From NCBI GenBank assembly GCA_958450365.1, contig CAUEEP010000078.1, positions 372,001 through 436,000 on the forward strand: a stretch of 64,000 bases of DNA, in the 5' to 3' direction. Below are positions 1 to 11,905 of this stretch, piece by piece (within the stretch, counting starts at the first letter, position 1; every line of letters starts with the position of its first letter). Under the pieces are notes generated by a model. The model made no database searches. It saw nothing but the letters and a program-made list of their open reading frames with translations, and had not been told where the DNA came from. The DNA is from Mesorhabditis belari (Eukaryota; Nematoda; Chromadorea; Rhabditida; Rhabditidae). Position numbers and translations under genes: made by a program.

Positions 1-36
1 GCCGATGAAGTTATTGTTTAATCGATTAAACTCTTA

Positions 37-3000
37 TTACTTGATAGCTCTGAGCATCCTTGATACTTTCAAAGCATGATAAAGTGAGGTGATCGGCAGT
101 TGAACGAATTTACAATATTTCTCGACAGTGACCGTAAAGTCGGGCACAAAATGAATGGATGTATTCGTTTCTGAAAATAACTTTCCAATAAATAACAGCT
201 AGAGCTTTTTTGGGGGGTATTTTCTGACCAAAAATGTAAACTGATCTTTTCTGGTGCACCAGAAAGGATGTGTTTTCATTTTTATCAAGTTTTTTTTCCT
301 CACAAACCATTTCCCCCTTGCAGAATCGCTTGCTCGAGTTTGTGGAAAATGATGTCACCAAGGGAAATCCACGCATCAGCTGTGAGAGTCATGTTGTTCT
401 AAACTAACGTATTGTACTTACTTAACTGTACTTACTGTACTTACTGTACGTAACTGTACTTAACTGTACTTACTGTACTTAACTGTACTTACTGTACAAA
501 CGTTTCAATGAGTGTCAATATATAAAAACTTTTCTACCTTTGGAAAAAGAACTTGCGCATTTCCCTCAATGATGATGATCACTCTCTTGCTGATGACACC
601 GGCTTCAAAAAAGACGAACTGGCGGCGAGTCACTGTGCAGAAAAACCGAAAATCTTTGCTTTTAGAAGAAACAAAGTATTGCCTTTTTTCGAAGCTGAGA
701 TTGAACTCACCTTTCTCACATTCTTTTCAATCATCATCTCCAAAGCTCTTTGCTCGAGACATTCACTTGAGAAAATCGGATGGTGATCCCGGAGATATTT
801 GCAGAGAACTATCTAAAACGAAGAATTCGAAACTTTTTAAATAAGCGGCTGCTTGAATCTAGAAATATTGGACCCTAATCTGGGTTTAAACAAAAGCCAA
901 GCCAGGCCAAGCCAAGTCAAGCCAGGCCAAGCCAAGCCAAGCCAAGCCAAGCTAAGGCAAAGCAAATAGCTTTTTCGATTTCAATTGGCCTTGGCATGGA
1001 ATCTCATCATTGAATTTAGCCTAAAACGTTGGGTTTTGGCTTAGAAATTTGGGTCTTTTTGGTGGGGTGTCTTTTACAGGGTGGCCACACAATTATACAC
1101 ACTTCAGAGGGCCTAGGTTGACCAAAATTGAGCCAATCGTTCTGATTTTTCTGGACGTAAATCTTAAGTAGATCTTCTGGAATGGTGCCCATTATCTAAT
1201 CGATTCAAACTTTCAACTTTTTTATATGGCTTTCCAAAGTTGAGAGCCGAGTGTGGCTCGGCCACGTTACTCATACTAAAATTGTGGGCCATCCTGCCAG
1301 GCCAACATGGCTTCTGGTGGACCCAGGCACTATGTAGATCAAAATTTCAGTAAAACCAGCACAGGACTTGGCTTGGCCTGGTCCTGGTCTGGCTTAAACC
1401 AATTTTTAACTACCTTATCTTCATTTGGTACTTCTACTTGTAGGTTTACCAACAAAAACCCACCTTTGTATGTATGGAGAGTGGCTCGGATTGCTTCTCT
1501 TTCCCCAAGAGGCTGTGGTATTCACGACTCACCTAAAACATCACAGATTACAAATCAATCAAATATCTAAAGCAATCTAAAGCATAGCTATTCTTGATAT
1601 TCATTGTATCATAACGCTTTTTTAGCTTGAGCTTCAGACCTTTGAGCGTCGTCTGTGTCGTTGCACGTTATCGGTGACCGCGTCGCTCTCATCATTGATC
1701 TCGGCCTAAATTTTTGATTTTTATTATTTCATTTTTAATTCTTAGTTCCCTTTCAAGAATTTCTAATCTCTACATTGTTTTTATTTGTATTTACCTGTAG
1801 AATCTCCTCAAGAATATCCTCCAACGTGATCACTCCAATCACCTCCATTTTCTTGTCGACCGATTCGACGAGGTTCACGGTTTCTTCCTGAAATCATGAA
1901 AATAAAGCTTCTGAATGTCTGAAAGCTCAAGGTTTTCTATATAAGTGTTTATTTTTCATTACCTTATCAAAGGAAACAATTGGTAAACCATTCTCAACAC
2001 TCTCTTCGTCGAGTTCTCCCCGTTTCACAATAGCCAAATGGTAGTCACCCTAAAATTTGTTGATGTTAATGATTGAATTTTTAAAATTTAAGTGGCACAA
2101 ACATTTCACTACATATATACGTTCAGTTTGTTATTTTAAAGTCTATCTTTCTACAGTATACCCTAACTAAATTAGACATGGGAAAATTCCAATCCGAACC
2201 CAATTCCACCTTCGTTTTCTCGGCCGTTTCTGAGCCTATTGCTCTGAAATCTTGTCTAAAAGCTGAAAATCTTGATTTCTATCTGTAGAAAAAATTTCAG
2301 AGCAATCGGCCAGGAAGCGGCTGAGAAAACGATGGTGGAGCTAGGCTCGAGTTGGAATTTTCCCATGCCTAGTTTATATGACGACTTTCCCTTGATGACT
2401 GTAGAAAGGGCACGTTTTGAATGAATCGAATGAAAAAACTGGAGCTTTGAACGGACACTGTAGTCTCTAAAATCGATTACCCGCTTAAATTCGGTCAACA
2501 TTTGTGTGAGTGGCGTATTTTCACCGACAATTCTCACTCTCGACCGATTCCCGATCGTAGCCACACTGATATTCGCATTCTTGTTCACCAGCGCCAGGTC
2601 TTTCACGTACAATAAAGAGATTATCTGGAAAATGATTTTCAATTCTAACTAGGTAAAGGCACGAAATTCCCGTGAGCTTTCTTTTCCGGACCACATACAT
2701 CTTACTAACAGGGGTATACAGGGTGCGTCATAATTATTGCAACAAGATACTCAAGGCATTGCACACCAAGAAGTTTCACTGGAAGAAGATTTTTAAACAG
2801 AAATAGCTTTATTTAACAGTAACAAATAAGGAAACAAGGGATCATTCGATATGACCGGCTTTTGCCTTGATAACAGCCCTTAATCGGTTCGGATATGCCT
2901 CCACTGCGACCCGAATGTCATCTTGAGGAGTCGCCTTCCATCCTTTGGTCAAAGACTTCTTCCAGGTCAAACAGCAGACTTCAAGAGCAGACATTAGCCT

Positions 3001-6000
3001 CTAAGATTGCCCAAATGGAAAAGTCCATCACATTGAGATCCGGTGAGTTTGGAGGCCATTCATCCTTGGTGATCACTGAGGGAAAGTTGGCCACACACCA
3101 GTCCTGAACCGTCTTCTTCGTGTGAGCGGGATGCAATTAGGCTAGAATAAAGAAGATAGAACGCAAAACAACAAAAAAGGGGGCAAAAAAAATAAGAAAG
3201 CTGTTTGGAAAACGGTCTTTGAACTCTTGTTGCAATAATTATGACGCACCCTGTAGAGGTTCATAACCTGAAAACGAAATCTGCCAAACAAGCTTGCAAA
3301 CAAGTAAAAATACGTAAGTAACGCAAACATTTAACGCGTAAGAAAGAAAAGTAAATATACAGCAAAGATACGCGTATATTTAAAGAAAAAAAAACCCCAA
3401 AGGACCAGATGGGGACCGAACCCCGATCCTACTAACGAGAAGCCGCGCCACTATCCATTAGGCCACCGGTGCCACAGCCCAGTGATTGAAAAGCGCGTTT
3501 CAAAGCTTATCTTTGAAATTTCAATTCAAATTCAAATTCAAAATTGAATTGAAATTGAAGATAAGCTTTAAAGGACGCTTTTCAAACAATAGAAAAGGTG
3601 CCGGTGGCCTAATGGATATTGGAGTGGCCTCTCGATAGTAAGACCGGGGTTCGCTCCAGCCCCCGGTCGTGGATTTTGTCCCGTTATGTAATACTTTTTA
3701 AATGTAATACTTTTGCGTTACTTACGTATTTTTACGCGCTTGCAAGGTTATTTGGCAAATTTTGATTTCAAATTTCGAATCTTCATACTCGATTTAGTAA
3801 ATGATCATTCTAGTAAGGTGGTTCGGAAACGAAAACTCACGGAAAATCCGTGCCTTCCCCTAGTAAACTGTTATATGCAGCACCTTATCAAACAAGTTAT
3901 CAAACAAGTTATCAAACAGCGCTTAACTCTACCTTATTCTTATCAGTTCCCTCGTAGATCGGGATCCGTGTATATCCCTTTTCAGCAATTTCCGTTATTG
4001 TGATTGAGTTGAGAATTGTTTCGCTTGATAGCATGAATGTGTCTTCAATTTTTGTCATCACCTCTTTCACTTTCTTATTTGATAACTCCATCGCACCGAC
4101 AACGATTTTTAGGTCAGCCGAAAGTTCCTGGAGTTTAAAAGGAGTAAATTCATGAAAATTCTTTCATTTCTTTCATTATTTGTGATCCTTTCATTTCTAT
4201 TAGGTTGTTCGGATATAAACAAGCGTTACTAAACTTATTGTTGTGAGGGAAGCTTATAAAAAATGTCTTTCTGTATTTAAAAGTACGTTATCTTGTTTGG
4301 AATTGGATTAGTGTATATTTGGAATCTTTTTAAACGAATAATTTCTTATTTTTAAGGTCTTTTTTCTTGCTTTACTTCAAACTTCAAATATATAAAGTTT
4401 GCGTTCGCCTACTTTACGACTTCAAACTGGGATTCCACTACAAAACAGTAGCGGAATCCCATCGAGATTTGGTCAAAGCATTTGGGAATGATGTATTGTT
4501 CGAAAGCCGATGCCGAGCCTGGTTCCAACGCTTTCGGAACGGTGATGAAAGTCTCGAGGATGATGAACACTCTTGTCAAGAATATCGTCTCGTCAAGAAT
4601 ATCGTTGTCTACCTCAAGCGGTAGACAACGATATTTTGAGGGCTGCAATCGAATCGGATCCATGTCAAACGACGTGTGAACTGCCTCAACAGTTTCTATG
4701 TTCAAATTCTACCGTTAATGAGCATCTCCACGCCATTGGAAAGGCGATCAGATGCGGGAAATGACTTCATCACGATTTAAGCAGTGCAAACAAGGCTTCA
4801 CCGGTCGCTATTGCCGGAATTCTCATCCGCCACGCTAAAGATCATGACTTTTTTGATTCTCTCGTTACTGGAGATGAGAAGTGGATCTATTTCGATAATA
4901 CTATTCGAAAACGGCAATGGCTAGGACCAGGAGAACGGCCGAATGCGACCGTGAAACCGGACATTCATGAGAAAAAGGTCATGCTCGCAGTATGGTGGAA
5001 TAACAAGGGCCTTGTGTATTTCGAGCTTCTACAACCTATGCTCATGTTTCTAGGTTCAAATTCTACCATTGATGAGCATCTCCACGCCATTGGAAAGGCG
5101 ATCAGATGCGGGAAATGGCTTCATCACGATTTAAGCAGTGCAAACGCTCGTTTATATCCGAACAATCTAATAAAAAGTGTTTTCAAAAAGCTACCGTAAT
5201 CCCATTTAAGAATTATTGATAAAAAGCCCGTTTCTAGTGTGTAATTTGTTCTTTTGTGACTCACATTCGACTCTGCACTGCTCATTTTCATCAACTCCAA
5301 AAGTCTCGAGCGATCGAATTTGTCCACTTCTTCTCCAAGTAAAAAGTCGAGGATTTTACTGAAGATTGTTTTAGGCTTGATATTGGATTGGTTTTACCGT
5401 ACCTAATTGGATAGGCTAATGGGAAAGTGATGAACATGAAGAAACGGGTCAAGAAAAGCGTGCGAGCGCCCACAGCAAGGCCTTCTCTGAAAATTTTTTG
5501 ATTTTCAAGTAAGAATGCTCTTCTTTACTTGACACAAATGCTTTGCGGACAAATCTCGCCAAAGATCACAATGCCAGCAGACGAGGTCAAGAAAGCAATT
5601 GTTCCCGAAGTTAAGTCTTCGAAGAGAATTGAGATTGAGGCGTTTACCTGGAAAAGTATTGGGTGAGCTTATTTTTCGGAATTCGTAATCAAGAAACCAG
5701 AGCATCTGAAGAACGAAGCACCGATTTCAGTAAAATTATTTGAAGGTGTCAATATTTTAAGGTAAAGGAGAATGGCACTCCTAAGTACCCGGGTACTTTA
5801 AAGCCAAGGGAATTGTCGGAAAGCTGAGGGGTGCACAGCTCAAACAACGCTCAGTCAAAGCAAAGACTCTAAAAACTCGGAGACCCAGGGCAATTGCTCC
5901 CTGAGACGGTGTACAGTAGTACTACGAATAATAGTGGGGTACTTTCAGTTTAGGTGTTGCTGTTAAAAGGACCTGGGCCCGGGGCTGGGGACAAATAAGC

Positions 6001-9000
6001 TAGGTCTATCGAAAAATTGCAAGTATAGCTATTCAAAGATTCAAAGATTCAAATAGCGAGTTGGTAGATTCAAATCGCTAGTCGGGTCTAGATAACACAT
6101 CTAGCGAAACACACATCGCTAGATTGCTAGACCCTAGCTTCATTACCTGGAGCCGAGCCCTGGACCCAAAAAGTTTGCTTTCACAGTAAGACGCCAGGTA
6201 ACATTCCAAGCTAGTGCAATCATTCATTTAACAAATAATTTGAATTTAAATCTTGCTAGCTAAAATTTGATTACAGTGTGTTTAAATTACAGTGTGTCCC
6301 CTGTGTCCCCTGTGTCCCCTCCAATGTGTCCCTCAGAGCACCACAAACGCCAGAGGTTGCCATTGTCATTTCCAGAGGCAAACCTTTTTTTTAATGGTTT
6401 TTCTCGCCGTTTATTTGACCGATTTGGTTATAGTTGGTTTTATTCGATAGCCCTAATTAAAATCTATCAAATGAAACCAACTATAACCAAATCGGTCAAG
6501 TGAACGGCGAGAAAAACACAAAAAACGTAGTTTGCCTCTGGCAATGGGGCACTTTTATACTCTGGGGGACACGGCAAAAAGTATAAATTTAAATTTGAAT
6601 AGAATGAATTTATTCTTCAGTCTCTACAATTTCTCTCCTCTTGTGTTCAATGAGTTGTGTGTCATTTTGTCAATGAAACATGCTCCGTTGTGACTTCTTC
6701 ATGCTTACATCATTAGGTATTAGGTTAGTGAATGAATCTTGAAGACTTTTCTCATCCTTCCGTTTAGAAATGATCAATTCACCAACAGACTTACTGTTTA
6801 CTTTAATAAAAAAGCCAACTATTTTTCTGAAAAAGAGCGCTAAAAATCTTCTGAAAAGGATTCATTTTCGGATTTTTTTGACTCTAGTTGAGTTTGACTT
6901 AAGTTGGGTTTGACTTAAGTTGGGTTTGACTGGAGTTGGGTTTGATTGGAGTTGGGTTTGACTGGAGTTGGGTTTGACTGGAGTTGGGTTTGCCTTAAGT
7001 TGGGTTTGACTCTTAAGTTGAGTTTGACTCTAGTTGGGTTTGACTTAAGTTGGGTTTGACTGCAGTTGGGTTTGATTGGAGTTGGGTTTGACTGGAGTTG
7101 GGTTTGACTGGAGTTGGGTTTGACTGGAGTTGGGTTTGACTGGAGTTGGGTTTGCCTTAAGTTGGGTTTGACTCTTAAGTTGAGTTTGACTCTAGTTGGG
7201 TTTGACTTAAGTTGGGTTTGACTGCAGTTGGGTTTGATTGGAGTTGGGTTTGACTGGAGTTGGGTTTGACTGGAGTTGGGTTTGACTCTAGTTGAGTTTG
7301 ACTCTAGTTGAGTTTGACTCTAGTTGGGTTTGACTTAAGTTGGGTTTGACTGGAGTTGGGTTTGACTTAAGTTGAGTTTGACTCTAGTTGGGTTTGACTC
7401 TAGTTGAGTTTGACTTAAGTTGAGTTTGACTCTAGTTGGGTTTGACTCTAGTTGAGTTTGACTTAAGTTGGGTTTGCATTGCATCAAAAATTGCCAAATT
7501 GCCAAATTGTCAAAAATTGCGACTCCCTAATGACCTAATTTAGCCACTTTAGTCCACAGAAATCTATTTTAACGTCAATAGAAAAAAGATGGAGCATAAA
7601 AAGTTAAACATATAGCCAAATTCTCAGCAAAACCCTCCTGTTTAACCGATTTCTTTATAGAACTTTTAATCGGATTTTATCAAAAACAAATTTTTGTGCT
7701 TAAATTCGCTTCGAAACGGGTCCAGATTGGTTTAAAAAAAAAAGAAAAGCAAACGATAAACATTTTCTATTTAGAGGAAACCATAACAATCGGTGAAATA
7801 GTCATTTCTAAACGAAAGTATGAGAAATGGTGTCAAGATGTATTCAAAAAAACTAATAAAATTGACAACTTGACGTACGATTAGACTAGACTAGACTTCC
7901 TTTCTTGAAAAAATATGGAATCGTGCTCGATTTTTCCTATTAAAGTTTGCTCAATTTTGCCTTTCTTACTACTTGTTTCATTCAAACACTTACCACAACA
8001 TTCATCAAGAGAATCGTGCAAAGCAGTTGATTCCCTTGTCTTCTGACCGGTAGGATTTTTTTCGCGTACCGACGCTCGGACTTTGATCCTAGAAAGCTGG
8101 AACTTGAGAATTCTCACTTCTAATTTACCACATGTTATCAAAAGCTGCAACTCGTTGAGGGATAAACTCATCAATCCGAGATTTAAACCAGAGAAAAGAG
8201 CCGACATCAGAAGGAGAACAAAAAGGATGGAGCATTGAAGGTAAAACGGCATGTAATGAGTACGAATGGTGGCTGAGGTGGTGATGTAAGTGTGCACGCC
8301 TTCTACCTGAGAATTGTTTTATAATATTGCAGTTTTTTAAGCTCACAGATTACTGTAAGTTATTCGATGCGCATGCGTACTCTTTGTTCAAAAAAGCTCC
8401 TTATGAGATCGTCAGACGCTTGAGTCTCAAATGTCTCGGTGGTCGAGTGAATAGTCTTCTAGTCTAGTAGATAGTCTTCTAGTCTAGTGAATAGTCTTCT
8501 AGTCTAGTAGATAGTCTTCTAGTCTAGTGAATAGTCTTCTAGTCTAGTAGATAGTCTTCTAGTCTAGTGAATAGTCTTCTAGTCTAGTAGATAGTCTTCT
8601 AGTCTAGTGAATAGTCTTCTAGTCTAGTAGATAGTCTTCTAGTCTAGTGAATAGTCTTCTAGTCTAGTAGATAGTCTTCTAGTCTAGTGAATAGTCTTCT
8701 AGTCTAGTAGATAGTCTTCTAGTCTAGTGAATAGTCTTCTAGTCTAATGGATAGTCTTCTAGTCTAGTGATAGTCTTCTAGTCTAGTAGATAGTCTTTTA
8801 GGCTAGTAGATAGTCTTCTAGTCTAATGGATAATCTTCTAGTCTTCTAGACTCTCAAACCAATTACAAGTTTTTGCTCTCAAGTTCGAGTCCCAATCTCG
8901 CCAAATTGGCCAAATTTTTGGCCTTGACAAATGTTATTGGCCAACTGGCCTTGACAAATGTTACTTTCATTTGAAAAAAATACAGATTTCAGTGCGCTAG

Positions 9001-10595
9001 AAATAGTGTGTTTCCATTTTCAGCAGAAAAGACACTTCATAGCTTGCCTAGCTTTGAAAACAATACAAGTTTTCAACAATTGTACACTCACCATCAACAA
9101 TTCCCCATTGACTCCTTTCTGCTTGATACACATTCGCCAAGAGGGTTCAATACTGAGTTTTTCTGAGTTATTTTGATTCGAAATTTTCTCACTTTGGAAA
9201 CTTCATTCGAATCTCGATTCTTTTATCCGTTTGTTGCTCGAATTGCTTGTTGCTGATGTTAAACTCGGAAGTGATACAGTTTGAATCAGTGAATGTCACG
9301 TATTCAATCTGAAAGCTAGATTGATTTAACGTTTAAATGTCTATAGTTTAAATGTCTATAGTTTAAATGTCTATATTTTAAATATCTATAATTTAAATGT
9401 ATCCGATTGATAGTTTAGATGTGATTCAACAATTTTCATTCCCACCTTGTCCATCCAATACCCGAACAAAACCACTGTGGCCAGGGTGTCCGGCTCGACG
9501 ATCGTTTCACCAATTTTACTAAAGCTCAATGAGCTATTTTATCTTAAATATTGTGTTGATATCAGTCTGGAACAACTGCTTATCTTTCAATCATTCAATT
9601 AAAGCTATATGTCGTAGCCGCTTACGAAATTCAGCCGCTAACGAATGAGGGTATTTCCGGGCATCCAATCAAAAAGTCACCCACATAAAAATGTTCATAA
9701 TACATATATTTTATAATCAATTTTTGAAATTAGCTCATTTGGTTCCATAGAAAAATTTTTTTGAGTTCCCAAAGTTTAGGTTCAAAAATGCCCTAAAATG
9801 GCTATAAAAGATTTTCTACTTAGCCAAAAAACTTGCCTAATGGCTCGTTTTGTAGCCAAATTGATGTAGTTTCCTAAAGTAAAGCGACATTGAACATTTG
9901 TTTTTCAAAGCTAGGAGAAAGAGGGCGAGGAACGACTTCAGTTGAACTCGGTCGCTGTTTTCACATTTGAGAGTTGCCCTGAATTTGTTCCTTGCCTTCT
10001 TTCTCCTACTTTCAACGAAAAATTGTTTTAGATGGCTTTACTTTAAGAAACTACATCAAATTGGCTACAAAATGAGCTATTAGGCAAATTTTTTGGCTGA
10101 GTAGAAAATCTTTTATAGCCATTTTAGGGCATTTTTGAACCTAAACTTTGGGGGCTCAAAAAAAATTTTCTACTGAACCAAATGAGCTAATTTCAAAAAT
10201 TTATTATAAAATATATGTACTATGAACATTTTTTACGTGGGTGACTTTTTGATTGGATGCCCGGAAATACCCTCATTCGTTAGCGGCTGAATTTCGTAAA
10301 CGGCTACGACATATACATCGATAGCTATTCAACTGTTCAACTGTTCAACTATTTCACCAGTTCCAGCATACTGTAGCAAGTCACAAAACAAAACAAATCG
10401 AAATCTACAGCTCTTTTAACTTACGTGTGCCCGAGAAAAGCCGGCTCCTCATCCGGTATGTTCTCTAGTCGAACCCCCGAAACATAGGGCACAACTTGAA
10501 TCGTTTCATAGGCATCCGAGTCATATCCATCCTGATAGTTAGATACATCGATGGTAGAGTTCGACACTTTTATGGGTCCTCTTATGAGGTTGGCG
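37..10595 (-). CDS. CNNM (ancient conserved domain) family membrane protein, 19 exons, 5' end missing
   Basis: Exons in transcript order: 10425-10595, 9446-9518, 9193-9308, 9092-9152, 8129-8306, 7994-8088, 5529-5647, 5403-5486, 5265-5358, 3933-4127, 2481-2624, 1963-2049, 1795-1887, 1640-1705, 1464-1532, 711-812, 538-618, 308-398, 37-170. All junctions are GT-AG and all phases fit, giving about 683 residues and a TAA stop at 37-39. The order of domains is that of CNNM proteins: extracellular N-terminal part; DUF21 membrane domain with [15 protein letters not shown] (8129-8306), [12 protein letters not shown] (7994-8088), [14 protein letters not shown] (5529-5647) and [19 protein letters not shown] (5403-5486); CBS pair with [21 protein letters not shown] and [15 protein letters not shown]; then a cyclic-nucleotide-binding-like domain ending [13 protein letters not shown] proteins affect magnesium transport at the plasma membrane. 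Exon 10425-10595 opens after a TTTTGTATTCTCAG acceptor, so at least one exon (signal peptide) lies upstream and was not found. Family assignment is firm; which nematode paralogue is not known. Confidence -1.
410..498. repeat. ACTGTACTTA tandem array
   Basis: Irregular repeats of 10-15 bp built from ACTGTACTTA, in the short intron between the last-but-two and last-but-one coding exons (538-618 and 308-398) of the CNNM gene. The acceptor of exon 308-398 lies at its edge. Confidence -1.
893..963. repeat. GCCAA pentamer array
   Basis: Degenerate GCCAA/GCCAG pentamers in a CNNM intron. Nothing else is recognisable in the 813-1463 intron beyond scattered GGCCTGG-type relatives near 1370-1390. Confidence -1.
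2719..3253 (-). mobile_element. Tc1/mariner-type element, internally deleted, in a CNNM intron
   Basis: Perfectly matching terminal inverted repeats begin CAGGGTGCGTCATAATTATT and are flanked by TA on both sides (2717-2718 and 3254-3255), the target duplication of this superfamily. On the minus strand near 2850-2900 there is a short frame, [17 protein letters not shown], typical of the last residues of a Tc1-like transposase. The element is about 535 bp, too short for a full transposase (about 340 residues), so it is non-autonomous. Confidence -1.
3310..3728. mobile_element. Foldback element with two opposed tRNA-like modules
   Basis: The two ends are inverted repeats around ACGTAAGTAACGCAAA. 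Inside, a tRNA-like block on the minus strand (about 3408-3478, with GGCCTAATGGATAGTGGC as A-box region and GGGGTTCGGTCCCC as B-box) faces a second copy on the plus strand (about 3598-3670, GGCCTAATGGATATTGG and CCGGGGTTCGCTCC). The centre, 3485-3590, is an AT-rich palindrome. Neither module folds into a full cloverleaf, so these are tRNA-derived repeat heads rather than tRNA genes. It lies in the CNNM intron between 2624 and 3933. Confidence -1.
4203..5167 (+). pseudogene. Broken mariner transposase in a CNNM intron
   Basis: Terminal repeats GTTGTTCGGATATAAAC at the left and its near inverse at the right are flanked by TA. Translated frames show the mariner DNA-binding part (LLYDFKLG, then [17 protein letters not shown], from about 4385) and part of the catalytic domain ([14 protein letters not shown], about 4850-4900). 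The frame is interrupted several times, the element is about 965 bp against roughly 1.3 kb for intact mariners, and a 65 bp piece of the middle (4704-4768) recurs at 5050-5115, so it has both lost and duplicated sequence. It is antisense to the host gene. Confidence -1.
6355..6545. repeat. 190 bp palindrome, CCGATTTGGTTATAG arms
   Basis: The left arm, from CCAGAGGCAAACC through CCGATTTGGTTATAGTTGG, is repeated in reverse complement on the right, ending GTTTGCCTCTGG. Just before it TGTGTCCCC is repeated four times. It is likely a small foldback transposon; no coding sequence. Confidence -1.
6884..7470. repeat. 16 bp satellite, about 36 copies
   Basis: The unit TTGGGTTTGACTGGAG has recurrent variants (TTAAGTTGGGTTTGAC, CTCTAGTTGAGTTTGAC). 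Blocks of variants recur in the same order, for instance around 6890-7060 and 7060-7230, which indicates expansion by larger segments as well as single units. Intronic in the CNNM gene. Confidence -1.
8447..8850. repeat. 20 bp satellite with a 40 bp higher-order unit
   Basis: The unit ATAGTCTTCTAGTCTAGTRR alternates strictly between an ending in GTGA and one in GTAG, so the true period is 40 bp for about eight cycles (8447-8740), decaying to the right. It lies between CNNM exons 8129-8306 and 9092-9152. Confidence -1.
9607..10318. repeat. 0.7 kb palindrome in a CNNM intron
   Basis: Two arms of about 340 bp are near-perfect inverted repeats, starting TATGTCGTAGCCGCTTACG on the left and ending CGGCTACGACATATA on the right, separated by a short centre near 9920-9990. 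No coding capacity. The form is that of a long foldback or MITE-type element. Confidence -1.
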
Positions 10596-10630
10596 CTGAG
10601 AATACAAAACATGGCCGAGTTTTGAACGAT

Positions 10631-10800
10631 CGGGATTAAGTTTCTATCTGTTCCGCGACCTCTCGCTTACCGGACGAACACTCTACCAATGAGTTACACC
10701 GATACGTATCCCATTGCCGCCAGAGTAGCCTGCCTTAAGCCTTACTCCTCGATATGATGCTTACTGTACTATAGTATCAGACAGATAGAAACTTAATAAG
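10631..10800 (-). mobile_element. tRNA-like foldback repeat upstream of the CNNM exons
   Basis: Flanks ATTAAGTTTCTATCTGT and ACAGATAGAAACTTAAT are inverted. Between them, on the minus strand, GTAACTCATTGGTAGAGTG resembles a tRNA A-box region, but there is no good B box and no cloverleaf. It is interpreted as a decayed tRNA-derived element; the ANTICODON arm cannot be assigned. Confidence -1.
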
Positions 10801-11004
10801 ACTTAAAGATGCTTTTTTGAGAAAACTAGCAAATCTGGCTCCTTTGGTGAAAGAGATTTGATTACGTTAGATCAGGATAGGGCCTTACTGGAGACTACGG
10901 TGGACAAAGTACACTTATTCGTGGGAAATTCATTTTCAAATCTACATCTGGCATTTAAAATGTGTTCAAGATGTCCTTGAGTGTAAAGCAATTTCAATAA
11001 ATTA

Positions 11005-11225
11005 TGGGACATTGCACTCCGCCCCTTTTGCCATTGGCAATCCAACTTTGAACTTCAATAACTTGGTGTTGGGCTGTCCAATTTAAATAGTTTTTGTACC
11101 AATCAATAGAGAAAGACTTGGCGTATCTAATGAAAACAAGAATATTTAAATTGGACAACTCAAAGTCGAGATATTTGAGCTCAAAGTTAGAATGCCAATG
11201 GCAAACGGGACGGTGGCAATAACCC
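11005..11225. mobile_element. Palindromic MITE, CCGCCCCTTTTGCCATTGGCA family (copy 1)
   Basis: The arms read inward from CGCCCCTTTTGCCATTGGC and GCCAATGGCAAACGGGACGG. The same element occurs at 18866-19095, 19096-19445, 26535-26780 and 37997-38252, so it is a dispersed family. It has no coding capacity. Confidence -1.
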
Positions 11226-11702
11226 TTCCAATATGCGGTTAATACAATACTTTTTACAAGTGTAAATTAGTAGACCTCGATTTGTTGTGTGGAAGCAAAG
11301 GAAATATATAAATAGACGAATAAAATCGGGAGGAGACCCATAAATGAAAACCAAAAAGAGAAAGAAAGGCAAGAAATCGAATGGGTGAGCGGTGATTGAT
11401 AAGAAGAAAGAGACGCCTCAAGAATATCCGGAATTGATAAAGCTGTGCGAATTTATGCTCAATAAAGGAAAAATATCAGAGTTTTCCGGCTTTTTAAGGT
11501 TGTCGAATCAACGTTTTTGAAATTTAACCTTTATAGACTTTTTCTTCTTGCTTGATAGACTGATAGAATTAAAGAAAACTTTATTACTGTCAGCTCCGAG
11601 TCAAACTGATATTTTTGTTACTATTGTTATTATTGAATGATTTGTCTATTCTTATGCAAATGTGTCCTCCCCTGTGCTTATCCCTTTTATTGCCGAGAAG
11701 GG

Positions 11703-11905
11703 GCGGTCCTTGGGATTGCCCAGGAGGACAGTGAGGAGCTTAGGAGGACAAGTAAGGAGCTTAGGAGGACAAGTAAGGAGCCTAGGAGGACAAGTGAGGG
11801 AGCCTAGGAGGACAAGTGAGGAGCCTAGGAGGACAGTGAGGAGCCTAGAAGGACAGTGAGGAGCCTAGGAGGACAGTGAGGAGCCTAGGAGGACAAGTGA
11901 GACTC
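11703..11905. repeat. 20-21 bp satellite, AGGAGGACAAGTGAGGAGCCT
   Basis: About ten copies with variation in AGT/AAGT. Intergenic. A 65-residue frame across it is a by-product of the repeat. Confidence -1.

Larger units (their letters stand above)
5648..7993. other. CNNM intron of 2.3 kb
   Basis: No exon was found here. Contents: unremarkable AT-rich DNA with small repeats of TTCAAAGA and CTAG at 5990-6130; a palindrome at 6355-6545; a 16 bp satellite at 6884-7470; then AT-rich DNA to the next exon at 7994. Confidence -1.

Noticed and set aside
8447..8850. CRISPR-like regular repeats
   Set aside because: The repeats are directly adjacent with no unique spacers, and the genome is eukaryotic.
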